Shown one piece after another: positions 1 to 11,840 of a stretch of 64,000 bases of DNA. A program made the translations under genes and the position numbers. Within the stretch, counting starts at the first letter, position 1. Each line of letters begins with the position of its first letter. The notes under the pieces were generated by a model, which was not told the DNA's origin, searched no databases, and saw nothing but the letters and a program-made list of their open reading frames with translations. This DNA comes from Adiantum capillus-veneris (taxonomy: Eukaryota; Streptophyta; Polypodiopsida; Polypodiales; Pteridaceae), in assembly GCA_014529385.2 (NCBI GenBank), contig CM043950.1, positions 63,940,935 through 64,004,934 of the forward strand. The letters run 5' to 3'.

Positions 1-570
1 CATGTAGTGCTTGACATTCTTTATGGCCTTCAAAATGCAAAGTAGAGCAACCCTTTACAAAAACGGAAGTAGTCAGAGATAGTGTTCGAAAAAAGCGTGT
101 CTTAGATTCGCCTTGAGTGAGCTGAAAACTCAAAACAATTGGTTGAAGAGAGGGGGGGAAGAAAAAAATTTACTTGAAAAATTTAAGAAAATAGAGGTGC
201 ATTGTAAAAAATACCGATTATTTAGAAAATTTCCTCTTTGAATCTACCCTAAAGAAATTTTTGTATGTTTGTGAAATTGACTTTTCCCAAACACTGGCTG
301 GAGTGAAACTCCATTGCCTCGCCAACTTCCAAGGACTATAAATAATATAAATATAGATGAAGTACTAAGCTTTTTGACTTTTCGACAGATCTCAAAACTC
401 AAAACTACGTCTTTTCATTTTCTACCATCATAGTTATTAGTACTTACCACTTACCTGTCACTTTTGTATTTCAAACCAAAAGTTTTTTAAGGCTTTCTTT
501 GAAATAAACCAGAGTGTGACATGTGGATGTCCTCTCCTTCCTAGAAAATTTTAAGCTGCATTATATTATA
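1..570 (-). mobile_element. Helitron-like right-end segment, partial
   Basis: This stretch resembles 2740-3131: both share a block with CTTCAAAATGCAAAGTAGAG, then an AAATAATATAAAT block, then an ACCAGAGTGTGACA block and AAATTTTAAGCT just before the end. The same terminal block recurs near 9430-9489 and 14140-14209. The 14209 copy, read on the minus strand, begins TCTATTACATA, close to the plant Helitron 5' consensus. I read this as the 5' terminal part of a minus-oriented Helitron-like element that begins left of the window and ends where the next CTAG begins at 571. No coding sequence is visible. Confidence 0.4.
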
Positions 571-603
571 CTAGTATGTGACCTGCGCATTGCTACGGCC
601 AAG

Positions 604-618
604 AAAAGCATGGCAATT

Positions 619-681
<63 letters not shown>

Positions 682-779
682 ACAATGAAAACGTAGTCCT
701 TGGAATCACTATAGAAAGATAACAATGCATATGTACGTCTTCTCTCTACTTTCTATCTCTCTAGAAAAGCATGGTAATT

Positions 780-877
<98 letters not shown>

Positions 878-900
878 GGAATAGTAGTCCTAAGAATCAC
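604..900. repeat. Direct duplication carrying compound (CT)n(CA)n tracts
   Basis: Two tandem copies share AAAAGCATGG-AATTGGAT before, and TAGTCCT-GAATCAC after, a (CT)n(CA)n tract. The tracts lie at 622-684 and 783-875. The (CA) part is about twice as long in the second copy, so the flanks are duplicated while the microsatellite length has drifted. Confidence 0.85.
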
Positions 901-977
901 AAGTAGGTCTTTGATGTCTCTTTTATCACCTTCTTTCCTCCATTTCTCAATTCTTTTAAGTTGAAGACTTGCTCAAT

Positions 978-979
<2 letters not shown>

Positions 980-1021
<42 letters not shown>

Positions 1022-1202
1022 ACATGGAGTGCTTATCAATCAATGACAATGTACCACATTTCTACCAACTTGCTACTATTGCACCATGCTATCAAAACCA
1101 TGGCTTGCCAATATATGGGCTTCTCATGACTCTCACTTGGTTGGAGGTAGACAGGTTTTGATGCTTCGTAGTCATTTTGGTGGGCTACCAAGTTGCCAAG
1201 GA

Positions 1203-1280
<78 letters not shown>
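980..1280. repeat. (CT)n tract and compound (CT)n(CA)n tract
   Basis: (CT)n at 980-1019 and (CT)n(CA)n at 1206-1280. The sequence between them is unique and has no supported coding potential. Confidence 0.9.
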
Positions 1281-1285
<5 letters not shown>

Positions 1286-1369
1286 ACAGTGACACGCACG
1301 CACACACATAGCAAAAAGAATGACACTTAACATCACAACCTTAACTTTTAAATTGAAAGACCACATCCA

Positions 1370-1880
1370 AAGTTAAAAGAAACTACAAAGTTCAAAAAAC
1401 CTAAATGAAAGTTTAGAGAATCTACAAAGTGCAAAGAAGTTTAGTGCAAAAACCTTCAAATTTTATAGTAAATTTGCCTCTAAATTTCTTTTGGGAAAAA
1501 TCACAGTATAGACAAATGCTCGGAAAAACCTAGATCTAGTGTAATCTCACCTACAGATTTAGAAAATTATCTCTATACGTACAAAGTATTAAAAATTGAT
1601 TGTAAAAGCTTTCAAATATAGTGAAGTTACCCCTAAAATTTCTCATACCTAAGTTTTTCATGTTTTTGGGAAAAAACATTGCGCCTCAACTCGATTTAGT
1701 GTAACCCCTCTTACAAATATTTATGATTTGCCTCAAAAATTCTAATTTGCCTTTAAGCGGTTGAAAAAATCTAAGCTATGTGTAATCCCACCTACAAATT
1801 TTGAGATTTACTTTTAAATTCTAAGTCAACCTGAAGGAAATCACAAAGCTCACAAAAATGTAGCGTAAAAACCTTCAACA
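1370..1880. repeat. Degenerate AT-rich repeat, same family as 9.66-13.07 kb
   Basis: It carries loosely repeated phrases such as AAATTTAGTGCAAAAACCTTC, AAACCTAGATCTAGTGTAATC and CTCTAAATT. The same phrases build the arrays at 9660-10700 and 11230-13070. Copies are diverged, with unit spacing roughly 100-150 bp. No gene is visible. Confidence 0.6.
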
Positions 1881-2121
1881 ATATCGAAGAGTTGCTGGAG
1901 TTGCTGGAGTTGTCCGCCTTTGCCATCTGTTGAGGTCCGCTCCTGCCTTGGATATGCACGCTTTCTGCCTTGGATTCATTTCAAACTTTTTTTATTACGT
2001 CGATTCTCGATTCTGTAGGTGTCAATTGTCAATTCTCGATTCTCGATTGCAAATTTTCATCGATTGTTGATGTAAGACAATGTTTATTCTCCCTTCCCTC
2101 TGACTCTAGTTCCGGTGTGAG

Positions 2122-2125
<4 letters not shown>

Positions 2126-2196
<71 letters not shown>

Positions 2197-2260
2197 CATG
2201 ATTCGCATGGACCATTCTCTATTTCTCAGCACACTCATCCACACATAAAAGTATAGAATG

Positions 2261-2346
<86 letters not shown>

Positions 2347-2536
2347 ACGCACGCACACGCACATGTACACACACAATGTGTTTAAGACATCCACAACAAA
2401 TTATTAGACTCCCATGGATGAATTTTCGAGCTCATTGCACTTCATTAATGCACTGCAAATGTGGAAGACCTCCGCAACGCTCCAATACTACAATAAATGG
2501 CACGCCAACTCTATCTCTCATACACACACCTGCAAC

Positions 2537-2611
<75 letters not shown>

Positions 2612-2625
2612 ACACACACACACAC
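2126..2625. repeat. Three compound (CT)n(CA)n microsatellites
   Basis: Tracts at about 2126-2192, 2262-2344 and 2539-2625. Each is (CT)n followed on the same strand by (CA)n. The third has a CAGA interruption. The fixed CT-then-CA order recurs through the first 14 kb. Confidence 0.9.
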
Positions 2626-3224
2626 GGATATGCCAAGATCGAAGATCATTTACCGCAGGAAAAATTCATTGTGAAAGCATGTTAAAAGAGGTTCATTGTG
2701 CAAGCGTGTTGAGAGAGGTTAATTGGGCGACACGTAGAGGGAAGTTCTTCATGGCCTTCAAAATGCAAAGTAGAGCTACTCTTTAAATGGCTTTCAGAAA
2801 AGAAGTAGTCAGTGGTCACCCTTGATATTCGAGGACACAACTGAAACTCCATGGCCTTCTCAAGAAGTGTAAATAATATAAATGTAGATAGAGTACTACT
2901 TTTTTTACTTTGAATTACCAAGACTAAGTTCTAATCTTTTGACTTTACATTGTCACCAATCAATCAATCAATGAGAAAGTTTTTTCAATTTTTACCGCAT
3001 AAGTACTTAACTCTTCACTTTTGCATTTCATATGAAATGTTTCCAAAGGTTTTCTTTGAAATGAACCAGAGTGTGACACATGGAGGCTCTATCTTTCCTT
3101 CAAAATTTTAAGCTACATTATAAAGAGTACTAGTAAAACGGCGCTGCCTTCGACGGTGGCATGGCTCCTCTTACCCTCAAGCTCCTCACTGTTGGCAAAT
3201 TTCATAAAAGAAGATGAAAAAAAG

Positions 3225-3260
3225 TACTCTCTCTTTGTCTCTCTCTCTCTCTCTCTCTGA
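3225..3260. repeat. Short interrupted (CT)n tract
   Basis: A run of CT dinucleotides with a TTTGT interruption near its start. Confidence 0.85.
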
Positions 3261-3545
3261 GTGCTAGAGGAGAGGTGGAAAGGTTAGCTACACTACGTTG
3301 CTCAACAATATCTTGTAGCTATGAAGCTTTGCTCATGGGTAGCAATGAAGATACTCAAGGAGCGCTCGAGAAGATAAGGAAAGGGTAGCTAGTTTACACT
3401 GTTCAACAATAGCTAGAACTGATTGCAGGGTAGCTAGAATTTGAAGAAACTTACACCTACATGTCCATCTTTTCTTAGATAGGCCTATCCTCTCATGCGG
3501 GTGTCTTGTGGCACCAACTTAGCTTTGCAAAGTGCATGTGAGGGA

Positions 3546-3547
<2 letters not shown>

Positions 3548-3588
<41 letters not shown>
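3548..3588. repeat. (CT)n tract, left flank of LINE tail
   Basis: Pure CT dinucleotide run immediately upstream of the LINE 3' fragment at 3589-3731. Confidence 0.9.
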
Positions 3589-3591
<3 letters not shown>

Positions 3592-3727
3592 CATTCTATC
3601 AAATTCATTAGAGTTTCTTTTTTGTACTCGGAGATTTTATCGAATTCATCACTTTGCAACTTGGTTGGTCTCATAGGTCACTTCGGCCTTTTTGAAGACA
3701 TTGATGTATTATATCATTTCATTTCAT

Positions 3728-3731
<4 letters not shown>
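3589..3731 (+). mobile_element. LINE 3'-end fragment ending in (CT)n
   Basis: It matches the 3' end of the LINE piece at 21115-21234. Both share TTTTGTAC, GATTTTAT-like spacing, then TTGGTCTCATAGGT, CTTTTTGAAG and CATTTCATTTCAT before the CT run. Only 3' UTR remains and there is no coding. It is bordered by (CT)n on both sides (3548-3588 and 3732-3807). Confidence 0.6.

Positions 3732-3807
<76 letters not shown>
3732..3807. repeat. (CT)n tract, right flank of LINE tail
   Basis: About 38 CT dinucleotides starting exactly where the LINE-like 3' UTR ends. Confidence 0.9.
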
Positions 3808-3811
<4 letters not shown>

Positions 3812-3889
3812 GACATATTTGAGAAATGTTTTATTACAACGAATCTCGAAAGATGCTAGCTTTGGGATCGAAAAGGAAACAGGCTCACC

Positions 3890-3894
<5 letters not shown>

Positions 3895-3951
<57 letters not shown>

Positions 3952-4021
3952 CACAATTAGGTGCCTACATGTGGGAGGTTGACAACTTGCATCTCGTATC
4001 TGTTTCAAGAGCTCGCAAGAG

Positions 4022-4066
<45 letters not shown>

Positions 4067-4132
4067 CAATCAAGTGTCTACATGTGGGAGGTTGACAACT
4101 TGCGTCTCGTATCTATTTCGAGAGCTCGCAAG

Positions 4133-4200
<68 letters not shown>

Positions 4201-4277
4201 CTCTCTCTGCGCAATTAGGTGCCTACATGCGGGAGGTTGACAGCTTGCATCTCGTATCTGTTTTGAGAGCTTGCAAG

Positions 4278-4330
<53 letters not shown>

Positions 4331-4352
4331 CTATGCCTGGTGCAATTCACAT

Positions 4353-4408
<56 letters not shown>
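3895..4408. repeat. Minisatellite units alternating with microsatellites
   Basis: Three copies of a roughly 70-75 bp unit (core GTGCCTACATGTGGGAGGTT ... GAGAGCTCGCAAGAG) begin near 3955, 4066 and 4208. They are separated by simple repeats: (CT)n at 3895-3947 before the first, (GT)n at 4023-4058 after the first, (CT)n at 4134-4208 after the second and 4278-4328 after the third. Another (CT)n lies at 4353-4408. Translation of this block gives only Ser-Leu runs and is not a protein. Confidence 0.8.
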
Positions 4409-4410
<2 letters not shown>

Positions 4411-4831
4411 ACGTATGCTCATGGCTCGCCCGCCTACCTCAGAGTTGCTAAGTAGGCCTAGGCTAGATTGGAGCTAGTCTACAGTGGGGGCATTGCTCAT
4501 TGCTCAACCCTTGTGCATTGTGGAAAGGATGCTGGCGATGAGGGTTCAAAACAGTGCCCACTGCCACTATCCAGTTTCCACGCCTCTCAACGGCCCAATC
4601 GCACCCTTTCACACTCATGGTCCCACAGTGGACCACACACACGCACTCACAACCCAGGCGCGACTCGCTTACCATCACAGACAATCCAGACCAATCATTT
4701 TTTCAAGCATATAAACTTCCTTTCCTTGAATTTTCCAAGAAGAAATTTTATAAAATTACGTTATTTTTTGGGTTTTTGCGTTATTTTTCTCTATTTCGGG
4801 GTGAAATTTCTCCTTTTCCCCTTGCTCTCTC

Positions 4832-4834
<3 letters not shown>

Positions 4835-4883
<49 letters not shown>

Positions 4884-4946
4884 GGTCATGCAGTCTCCCG
4901 TCTCTCTTACTCCACAATCGGCGTCCACGCTTGCCACACACGCTAA

Positions 4947-5031
<85 letters not shown>
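4835..5031. repeat. Two long (CT)n tracts
   Basis: Tracts at 4835-4879 and 4949-5031. The second is among the longest in the window. The 70 bp between them is unique. Confidence 0.9.
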
Positions 5032-5035
<4 letters not shown>

Positions 5036-5041
5036 TGCACG

Positions 5042-5185
5042 TGCACACTGTGTCATGCTTGCTACCGGCGGCTCTGCATTGTCTGCCTGTGTCGCTAGGC
5101 TCCAGGGAACACTGACCAGATCAATATCCTGCTGCTGACACGTGGCTGGGGAAGGGGGACCGGAAACCCTTCCCCTATTATTATT
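5042..5185 (-). mobile_element. Diverged Helitron-like terminal segment
   Basis: It resembles the 188 bp module at 6590-6779: a GCACTGTG-like start, then a CACGTGG...GGGGAAGGGGGACCGGAA block and CCCTTCCCC near the end. The end reads CTATTATTATTAGGG instead of the usual CTATAGTATAGA, so this copy is degraded or truncated. Confidence 0.4.
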
Positions 5186-5189
5186 AGGG

Positions 5190-5532
5190 AAAATTATCAA
5201 AATACCCCTCAAATTTCAAAAATTCCCAAAATACCTTTGTATCTATTTTGGTTGAATTGTTCAAGATTTCCTAATCATTTCTTCGTTTTGACAGGCGAGA
5301 TCCGTTTTTTAGTGCTTAGCATGTAATTTGTCACAAATTACCTCGCAAAAAAGGACAATCATGTCTAGAAATAATGAAGAAATTCATCTCCAAAGCCTAC
5401 ATAACCAACCCAAATTTTAGTTTTAGCATCTTGTATTGATGAACAATGAAATTTGAGTGAAAAATTGGGAATTTCCACAGTGATTTTCCCTTATTCTGAC
5501 TTTATGCAGCACCGTCAGAGGTGGCCTCGACA

Positions 5533-5575
<43 letters not shown>

Positions 5576-5950
5576 ACGCACGCGCATTGTGATTGCTCTT
5601 TCCCAATCTTTTTTCCCTTCTGATAGTAGAGATCCGTTTTTGAGTGCTTAGCATGCAATTTGTCACAAATTACCTCCCAAAAAAAAAGGACAACTGTGTC
5701 TAAAAATAATGAATCTCCAAAGCTTAGATAACCACCTCAAAGTTTAGTTTAAGCATCTTGTATTGATAAACAATAGTATGCTTATGAAAAGCTCCAAATT
5801 TTTAAATATTTGCAGGATCTCACACGGGGGGGGGGGGGGTATTTTGGGAATTTTTGAAAATTTGAAGGGCATTTTGAGAATTAAAGACAATGAAATCTGA
5901 GGGGTATTCTGGGAATTTCCACAAATTAGAGGCGCATTAAAGCCTTTATG
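5190..5950. repeat. Broken copies of the 13.2 kb MITE-like repeat
   Basis: Two pieces, about 5190-5490 and 5625-5945, share the core GAGATCCGTTTTTGAGTGCT...TTTAGCATCTTGTATTGAT with the element at 13185-13553. The first keeps the left terminal repeat (CAAAATACCCCTCAAATTT). The second keeps a right-hand one (GGGTATTTTGGGAATTTTTG). A (GT)n tract at 5536-5573 lies between them. A G-run at 5827-5839 sits inside the second copy. Confidence 0.55.
5536..5573. repeat. (GT)n microsatellite
   Basis: About 19 GT dinucleotides followed by CACGCACGCGC. Confidence 0.9.
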
Positions 5951-5961
5951 CAACGCCATCA

Positions 5962-5965
<4 letters not shown>

Positions 5966-6005
<40 letters not shown>
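5966..6005. repeat. (CT)n tract, left flank of LINE fragment
   Basis: A pure CT run whose right edge is the exact start of the LINE fragment at 6006. Confidence 0.9.
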
Positions 6006-6519
<514 letters not shown>

Positions 6520-6589
6520 TCGCTTGCATTGTTCTAGAAGCTGTCGAGATCCGGATCAAGCTCATGGTGACATGTGGCATGGCAGCACG

Positions 6590-6967
6590 GTTTCCTTGCT
6601 ACTTAATTAACCCAAACGGCTTCTATCTCTCTTGAGTCTCTTTGTGTACTGCAGCACTGTGCAGTCTCCAGTCTCTGTCCGTTGCCGGGTGCCAGGGCAC
6701 ACTTGCCGAGTCTACCTGCTTCCGCCATGTGTTCGAGGGAGGGGGCCGGAATCCCTTCCCCCTTTATCTATAGTATAGATTCCCTGTTGCTTAATTAACC
6801 CAAACGGCTTCTATCTATTTCGAGTCTCTTCGTGTATTGCAGCACTGTGCAGTCTCCAATCTCTGTCCGCTGCCGGGTGCCAGGGCACACTTTCCGGGTC
6901 TACCTGCTTCCGCCACGTGTCCGGGGGAGGGGGCCGGAATCCCTTCCCCCTTTATCTATAGTATAGA
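6590..6967 (-). repeat. Tandem duplication of the Helitron-like 5' terminus
   Basis: A ~188 bp module occurs twice in direct tandem: about 6592-6779 and 6780-6967. Each runs from TTAATTAACCCAAACGGCTT to CCCCCTTTATCTATAGTATA and then GA. Both keep the G/C-rich subterminal block (GGGGGCCGGAATCCCTTCCC) that can form a stem. The copies differ by scattered substitutions. The outcome is two candidate 5' termini (minus-strand TCTATACTATA) in a row. Confidence 0.75.
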
Positions 6968-7009
6968 TAGATGGTATAGACTAGTATGTGACCCGCGCGT
7001 TGCTGCTGC

Positions 7010-7985
7010 AACTACAAAGTAAGGCTAGAGTCACACTGGACGGTAGAAGAAGAGTTGAAAAAGAGACTTTTTTGGGTGGAACACCTAAGGTACACACTAT
7101 TTTGTCAACACCAAAGGGTGAAAAAGTACTTAGACCACTCTTCTACCACCACCTCAAGGTTCACACTTGGGGGACGGAGAGTATAACCATAAAATTGCAA
7201 AACCTTAGTAGAGCACCATAGAACTTAACAATTTGCAATTGGAGGGTGGTTTTTGTTAGCTAAAAATTGAAGGGTTTTTTGTTTACTCTCCTTGTTTTGT
7301 GGGGGGTTCGGGATCCGTTTTGTGTCGTACATCAGCATTGGTTGGATTGCCTATCGTCATGCAATATGAACACCTTTGTCTAGCCACTTCATTCTCATTG
7401 GATGTGCATGGTGACTCACAGCTATCACCATCCAATCTAAACCTAGCATGAGGCCCAATTTTGGGACCCCTATCCCAAAAAGGTGACATCATGTGCAAAT
7501 TTTATTTGTGCATCCAATTCAAGACAGTGACAAATGTATCTTATATGCTTCATTACCTTATCAGATCCTAAGTGGTAATAAGTTTTTCCACTAACTATCA
7601 ATGCTTACATCTCAAGTAGAAGGATGGAAGAAACTAAATTCCTCCATCTACAAAGTCTCAAAACCCAACCCAATCAAGCCCTCTCCATCCAACTTCCCTA
7701 ATTAAATTTTAGAGGGTGCTCATAACCACGGAGCCTCTGCAAATAGCTGGTGCATCTTTTTCCTTTAAAAAACCCATCGACATGCAGTGTATTTCATAGT
7801 TCTCAAGAGGGATCATTTTGAATAAGAATCCAACTTAGGGTAGCCTTGAAGGTTCATCATTGTAGTAATCGAAGGGACCTAAACTTCAACATCTAGAAGT
7901 CCTACTTTGATTCCACACTTGAAAGCCAAATCTATTGCTAGATTCACTACAATGCTGCACTTCCCAACTCCACCTGTCCCTACAG
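7010..7985. other. Unassigned non-coding stretch
   Basis: AT-rich sequence without long open frames of biased composition, simple repeats or recognisable transposon ends. I see nothing supportable in it. Confidence 0.5.
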
Positions 7986-9187
7986 ACACAACATCTCCAA
8001 AGCAAGGTCTTCTCTAGGCATGAGCTCTAAGGCTTCAACCTCCCCCTCCCTCAATGATAAAAATCCATGCATTGTATACAACAATGAGAAACTTGAAGTG
8101 GTAGATCACTTCAAGTACCTTGGCCTTGAGGTTCCATCCAATCATAAATGGAAGGATTGTGCAATGCGTCGCTTGGAAGCCGGAAAGAGGGCTTATTATG
8201 CATTTGAGAACATGTGCAATGCAGGAGAGATCAAGTGTTGGGCTCTCAAAAAGTACCTCTTTGACACATTGGTGACACCGGTGCTTCTTTATGGAGTGGA
8301 GGTGTGGGGTGGAAGCATCGGGAAGTCTACTTGGAAAGAGTTTGAGAATGTTCAAAAGCATTTTCTCACCAACTTTCTCCAAGTCAAGACACAAACACCC
8401 TACATGCTCTTACTTCTTGAGTCCGGATTGCTTCCCATTGAGGTCTTGGGCATGGAAAGGGTTGTGGAGTACATGCGTAAGACACAACGTAGCCCTTTGC
8501 ATCAACTTCCTAGAATCGCATATGAAGCAAGTCAAAAGGTTCAAAAGACATGCAAGAGCAAAATACTAAGTTCGGGGTGGATGCTTGATATCAAGAAATG
8601 GTTTGGAAGATGGGATGCATGTCACTTGGTCAAGGATGCGTCGATCGACTCCCAAGTTAATGAGGCCTTCTTACAACGCCAATGTATCATGGCTTGGGAG
8701 AAATCCGGAGGTTCTCGCTTCAGCCATTACACCACACACGTTGCCCCAAACTACAAATCTCTCTTCTTCTCGGAACGAGGTAACCGAACCCATTCCTACA
8801 TCCTTGAGCCCATCCCGTTGAGTGCGATCCGCACCATTGCCTCCATTCGTCTTAGCTCCCATTCTCTACGCTGCGAGATAGGACGTTGGGGCACTGGCGA
8901 GGAGTGTCACTTTGCACCTTATGCCCTCGTCAAGTGCGAGAGAGTGAGTACCACACACTACTTGAGTGCTCAGCTTTTGACCACATTAGGTCCTCTTTTC
9001 CCCATATATTCAGCCATGAGCTCTCCCTACATACCTTCCTCTCCCAACCACGATGTGGACTCTCTATTGCGACGCTCATTTCAGCCATTTTTGAGCATCG
9101 AGAGTCACTTATGAACTCCACCCACACCACGTGACATGTTCATTTGGTCCCATAGGTCATATTTGACCTCCCAGGACGATAATAGAA

Positions 9188-9190
<3 letters not shown>
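7986..9190 (+). pseudogene. LINE ORF2 C-terminal half, frameshifted
   Basis: The post-RT (thumb) and C-terminal part of a non-LTR retrotransposon ORF2. The frame from 8020 contains FKYLGLEV near residue 32 and LLYGVEVWG near residue 90, both typical of the segment after the RT catalytic box. An open frame continues to 9114, but a 4 bp deletion at about 8910 (GAGTGTCACTTTG versus GAGTGTCATCGACTTTG at 6088) shifts it. The true C-terminus with CTLC...H-x4-C is therefore read in the frame covering 8886-9134. The upstream end has no RT palm, so the copy is 5'-truncated. The 3' UTR (CATTTGGTCCCATAGGTC) runs into (CT)n. Confidence 0.75.
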
Positions 9191-9218
<28 letters not shown>

Positions 9219-9227
9219 GCGCACGTG

Positions 9228-9255
<28 letters not shown>
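9191..9255. repeat. (CT)n then (CA)n after LINE tail
   Basis: (CT)n at 9191-9218, a GCGCACGTG spacer, then (CA)n to about 9255. It begins directly at the LINE 3' end. Confidence 0.9.
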
Positions 9256-9258
<3 letters not shown>

Positions 9259-9660
9259 GGGTGGACCATTCCAGGTGTCTAAGTCAAGATGCTTGTACAT
9301 GGTGCAAGTGCATCAAGCCCTTGCAATAGGATATGAGGATGGAAAACTGACATTGCATGCGTTGAGTGATGTACATTCCATTATTTCTCTAGCTTCATTA
9401 AGAAAAGTAATACATGTACCAGTTTTAACACATGGAAGCCTCTAGTGCTCAAGGAGTTTCCGAGCTCTATTATAAAGAGTATGGATAGACTATTTCTCCT
9501 ATGCAGGTTTGCCAAGTTTTTGAAGAAAAGTTTTTCTTGAGCAACAGCTTATTTGCATCAGGAGCGTTTTGTTTATTTGAAGTAGCATTGCCTTTAATTT
9601 TTTTTTCTAGCATTGTCTTTAAGATGCACTAGCAATGTTTTTGTTGTATAAAGGATTTGT
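9256..9660. other. Non-coding; contains a Helitron-like terminal module
   Basis: It includes the weak copy of the terminal block at 9430-9489. The rest is unassigned, with T-runs near 9600. Confidence 0.4.
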
Positions 9661-10700
9661 TTTGTGTTTAGGACAATTAGAAAATAACCTAAGCTAAGTG
9701 TAATCCCACTACAATTTTTGAAATTCACCTATAAAACCTAAATTTGAAGGCAAAGGATCGTGTAACAACAGCAAGACTTGAGAAAACTCAAGTTTAGTCT
9801 AGTTTCACCTATGTTTAGATTCTAAATTTGAAGGCACAAAAACCTACAAAGCCTCTAGAAATTTAGTGCAAAAACCTTCAAATACAGGCAACTCACCTCT
9901 AAAACTTCTCATATTCAGATTTTCAAAGTTTGTCATAAAGAGGATTGTGTATTTGTCATCCAAAGGAGCTAGCTTGGTTGGTTTAATACCCAAGTTTAGT
10001 CTAGTTTTACCTATGTCTAAATTCTAAATTTGAAGGCACAAAAGCCTACAAAGCTTGTAGAAATTTAGTGCAAAAATCTAGTTTTACCTATGTCTAAATT
10101 CTAAATTTGAAGGCACAAAAGCCTACAAAGCTTGTAGAAATTTAGTGCAAAAATCTTCAAATATAGGCAACTCACCTTTAAAACTTCTCATATTCAGATT
10201 TTCAAAGTTTGTGATAAAGAGGATTGTGTATTCGTCATCCAAAGGAGCTAGCTTGGTTGGTTTAATACTCAATTTTTGTGACATGGATCATGGGTTCGAG
10301 TGTGGTCAGGCAACCCTATACACTCATAAGGTCGTTTGGTTTGATTTGTACGAGATTTGTGTGATTGGAATAGAAAAAAGGATTGTGTATCGGTCAGTGC
10401 TCGAAAAAACTTAGGTTTAGTGTAATCCCAACTACAATTTTTAGTTTTACCTCTAAATTATAAAATTGAAGAATAGAAAATCTGCAAAGCCTAGAGAAAT
10501 TTAGTGTAAAAACCTTCAATTTACCTCTAAAGTTTCTCATATCTAGGAGCATCGTTAACAAAGAAGGCGATTTAGAGTAATCCCATATGCAAAATCTTCA
10601 AGGTTGTGGTAAAGAGGATCGTGTATCCTCAATAAATCCCAAGTTTAGTGTGATCCCAACTACAAATTTTTAGGTTTACCTCTAAATTCTAAATTTAAGG
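9660..10700. repeat. Degenerate tandem repeat array
   Basis: Repeated phrases (AAATTCTAAATTTGAAGGCA, AAATTTAGTGCAAAAA, AAACTTCTCATATTCAGATT) recur at varying spacing. Inside it are a clean 77 bp tandem pair (10001-10077 and 10078-10154) and a longer duplication: 9889-9991 is repeated at about 10158-10266, including GGAGCTAGCTTGGTTGGTTT. No gene is visible. Confidence 0.75.
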
Positions 10701-11040
10701 GCGAGAAAAGCTAAAGGTTTGAAGTCATGTTTGTGGCGCTCGACCATAGCGAGGAAGGGACAACTCACATCGGGGCGAGGTAAGCACACCTTTGTTTGTC
10801 TTCATTGTTAGCAATGTTCCCACTGTTTAACCACATTCCTATACATGAGAAATTTAAGAGCGACTTTAAAGGTTTTTATACTAATTTTCTCTAGGCTTTG
10901 TGGGTTGACTCCCCTTTGAATTTAAAATTTAGAGGTAGACCTAAAAAATTTCAATCGCTAAATTGCTTTCTTTGTCAATCACTCTATGAGATATGATAAA
11001 TATTAGAGGTAAAATGAAAGTTTCTACACTAAATTTCTCT
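10700..11040. other. Non-coding junction sequence
   Basis: A short unique patch (10730-10850), then inverted-looking fragments of the same AT-rich repeat (AAATTTAAGAGCGAC, TTTAAAATTTAGAGGTAG). No gene is seen. Confidence 0.4.
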
Positions 11041-11083
11041 AGGTTTTGTCTCTCCCTGCTATGGGAGCAAGATCTTGGTGGGA

Positions 11084-11140
<57 letters not shown>

Positions 11141-11775
11141 AATATTGCTCGGTCTCTCTTTGCCTCTCTTCCTCTCTCTCTATCTCTGTGAGCTGGTAAC
11201 CCAAGTGCTCCCGCCATCTCTTTCTCTCTTGAGTATTTCCAACAATGCTTTGAAAAAACCTAGGTTAAGTGTACAATCCCACATACAAATTTTAGGATTT
11301 AAAACTAACTTTTAAATTTGAAGGTGAAGAAATCTACAAAATTTAAGAGTTTTTTTTTTTGGCAAAACCTTTTGATATAGTCATTTTACCTATTTCCCTA
11401 ATGCTTGTGCGACTCGCCTCAATGCGAGTCAATGTAGTCAGTTTATCTATTGCCCGATGCTTGAAAAAAACCTAGGCTTAATATACAATCCCACATACAA
11501 ATTTTAAGATTTAACACTAAATTCTAAATTTGAAGGTGAGAAAACCCACGAGTTTTTTTTGTAAAAACCTTTCAATATTGTCAATTTATCTTTTGCCTTG
11601 ATTCTTGTACAAATCGCCACGATGCGAGTCGATATAGTCAATTTATGTATTGTTGTGATACTTGTATGAATCGCGTCGATGCAAATGTCCTTTCTCAGCT
11701 ACGGTTAGTTGCCACAAATCATCGACTATCGTGGAACATGGCTTTGCTACCTATGGGAGCAAGATCTTGGCGGGA

Positions 11776-11840
<65 letters not shown>

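Larger units (their letters stand above)
571..3131 (-). mobile_element. Helitron-like non-autonomous element i
   Basis: The left edge reads A|CTAGTATGTGACCTGCGC, matching the reverse complement of the plant Helitron 3' end (CTAG, then a GACC-GCGC-TTGC core). The right edge is the repeated terminal module (AAATTTTAAGCTACATTATA) that also ends at 570. The interior has no Rep/helicase coding and is largely (CT)n/(CA)n tracts plus degenerate AT-rich repeats. The left and right modules abut the same modules of neighbouring copies, giving a head-to-tail layout. The boundaries are inferred from termini only, and no empty site was available to prove insertion. Confidence 0.45.
6981..9489 (-). mobile_element. 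Helitron-like element iii, boundaries tentative
   Basis: The left edge A|CTAGTATGTGACCCGCGCGT is the best match in the window to a Helitron 3' end, 13 bp from the preceding element's end. The nearest right-hand terminal module (CATGGAAGCCTC ... GAGCTCTATTATAAAGAG) stops near 9489 as GGATAGA. An alternative right end is the fuller module at 14209. The interval carries a LINE fragment and no Helitron coding. Confidence 0.35.

Noticed and set aside
3532-5115. Long open frames of Ser-Leu, Arg-Glu, Thr-His or Cys-Val repeats
   Set aside because: They are translations of (CT)n, (GA)n, (CA)n and (GT)n tracts; dinucleotide repeats without stops stay open in several frames. No conserved domain or flanking gene signal.
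8910-9114. C-terminal ~70 residues of the 364-codon frame as real LINE protein
   Set aside because: A 4 bp deletion relative to 6006-6389 puts this part out of frame; the true C-terminus with the zinc finger is in another frame.
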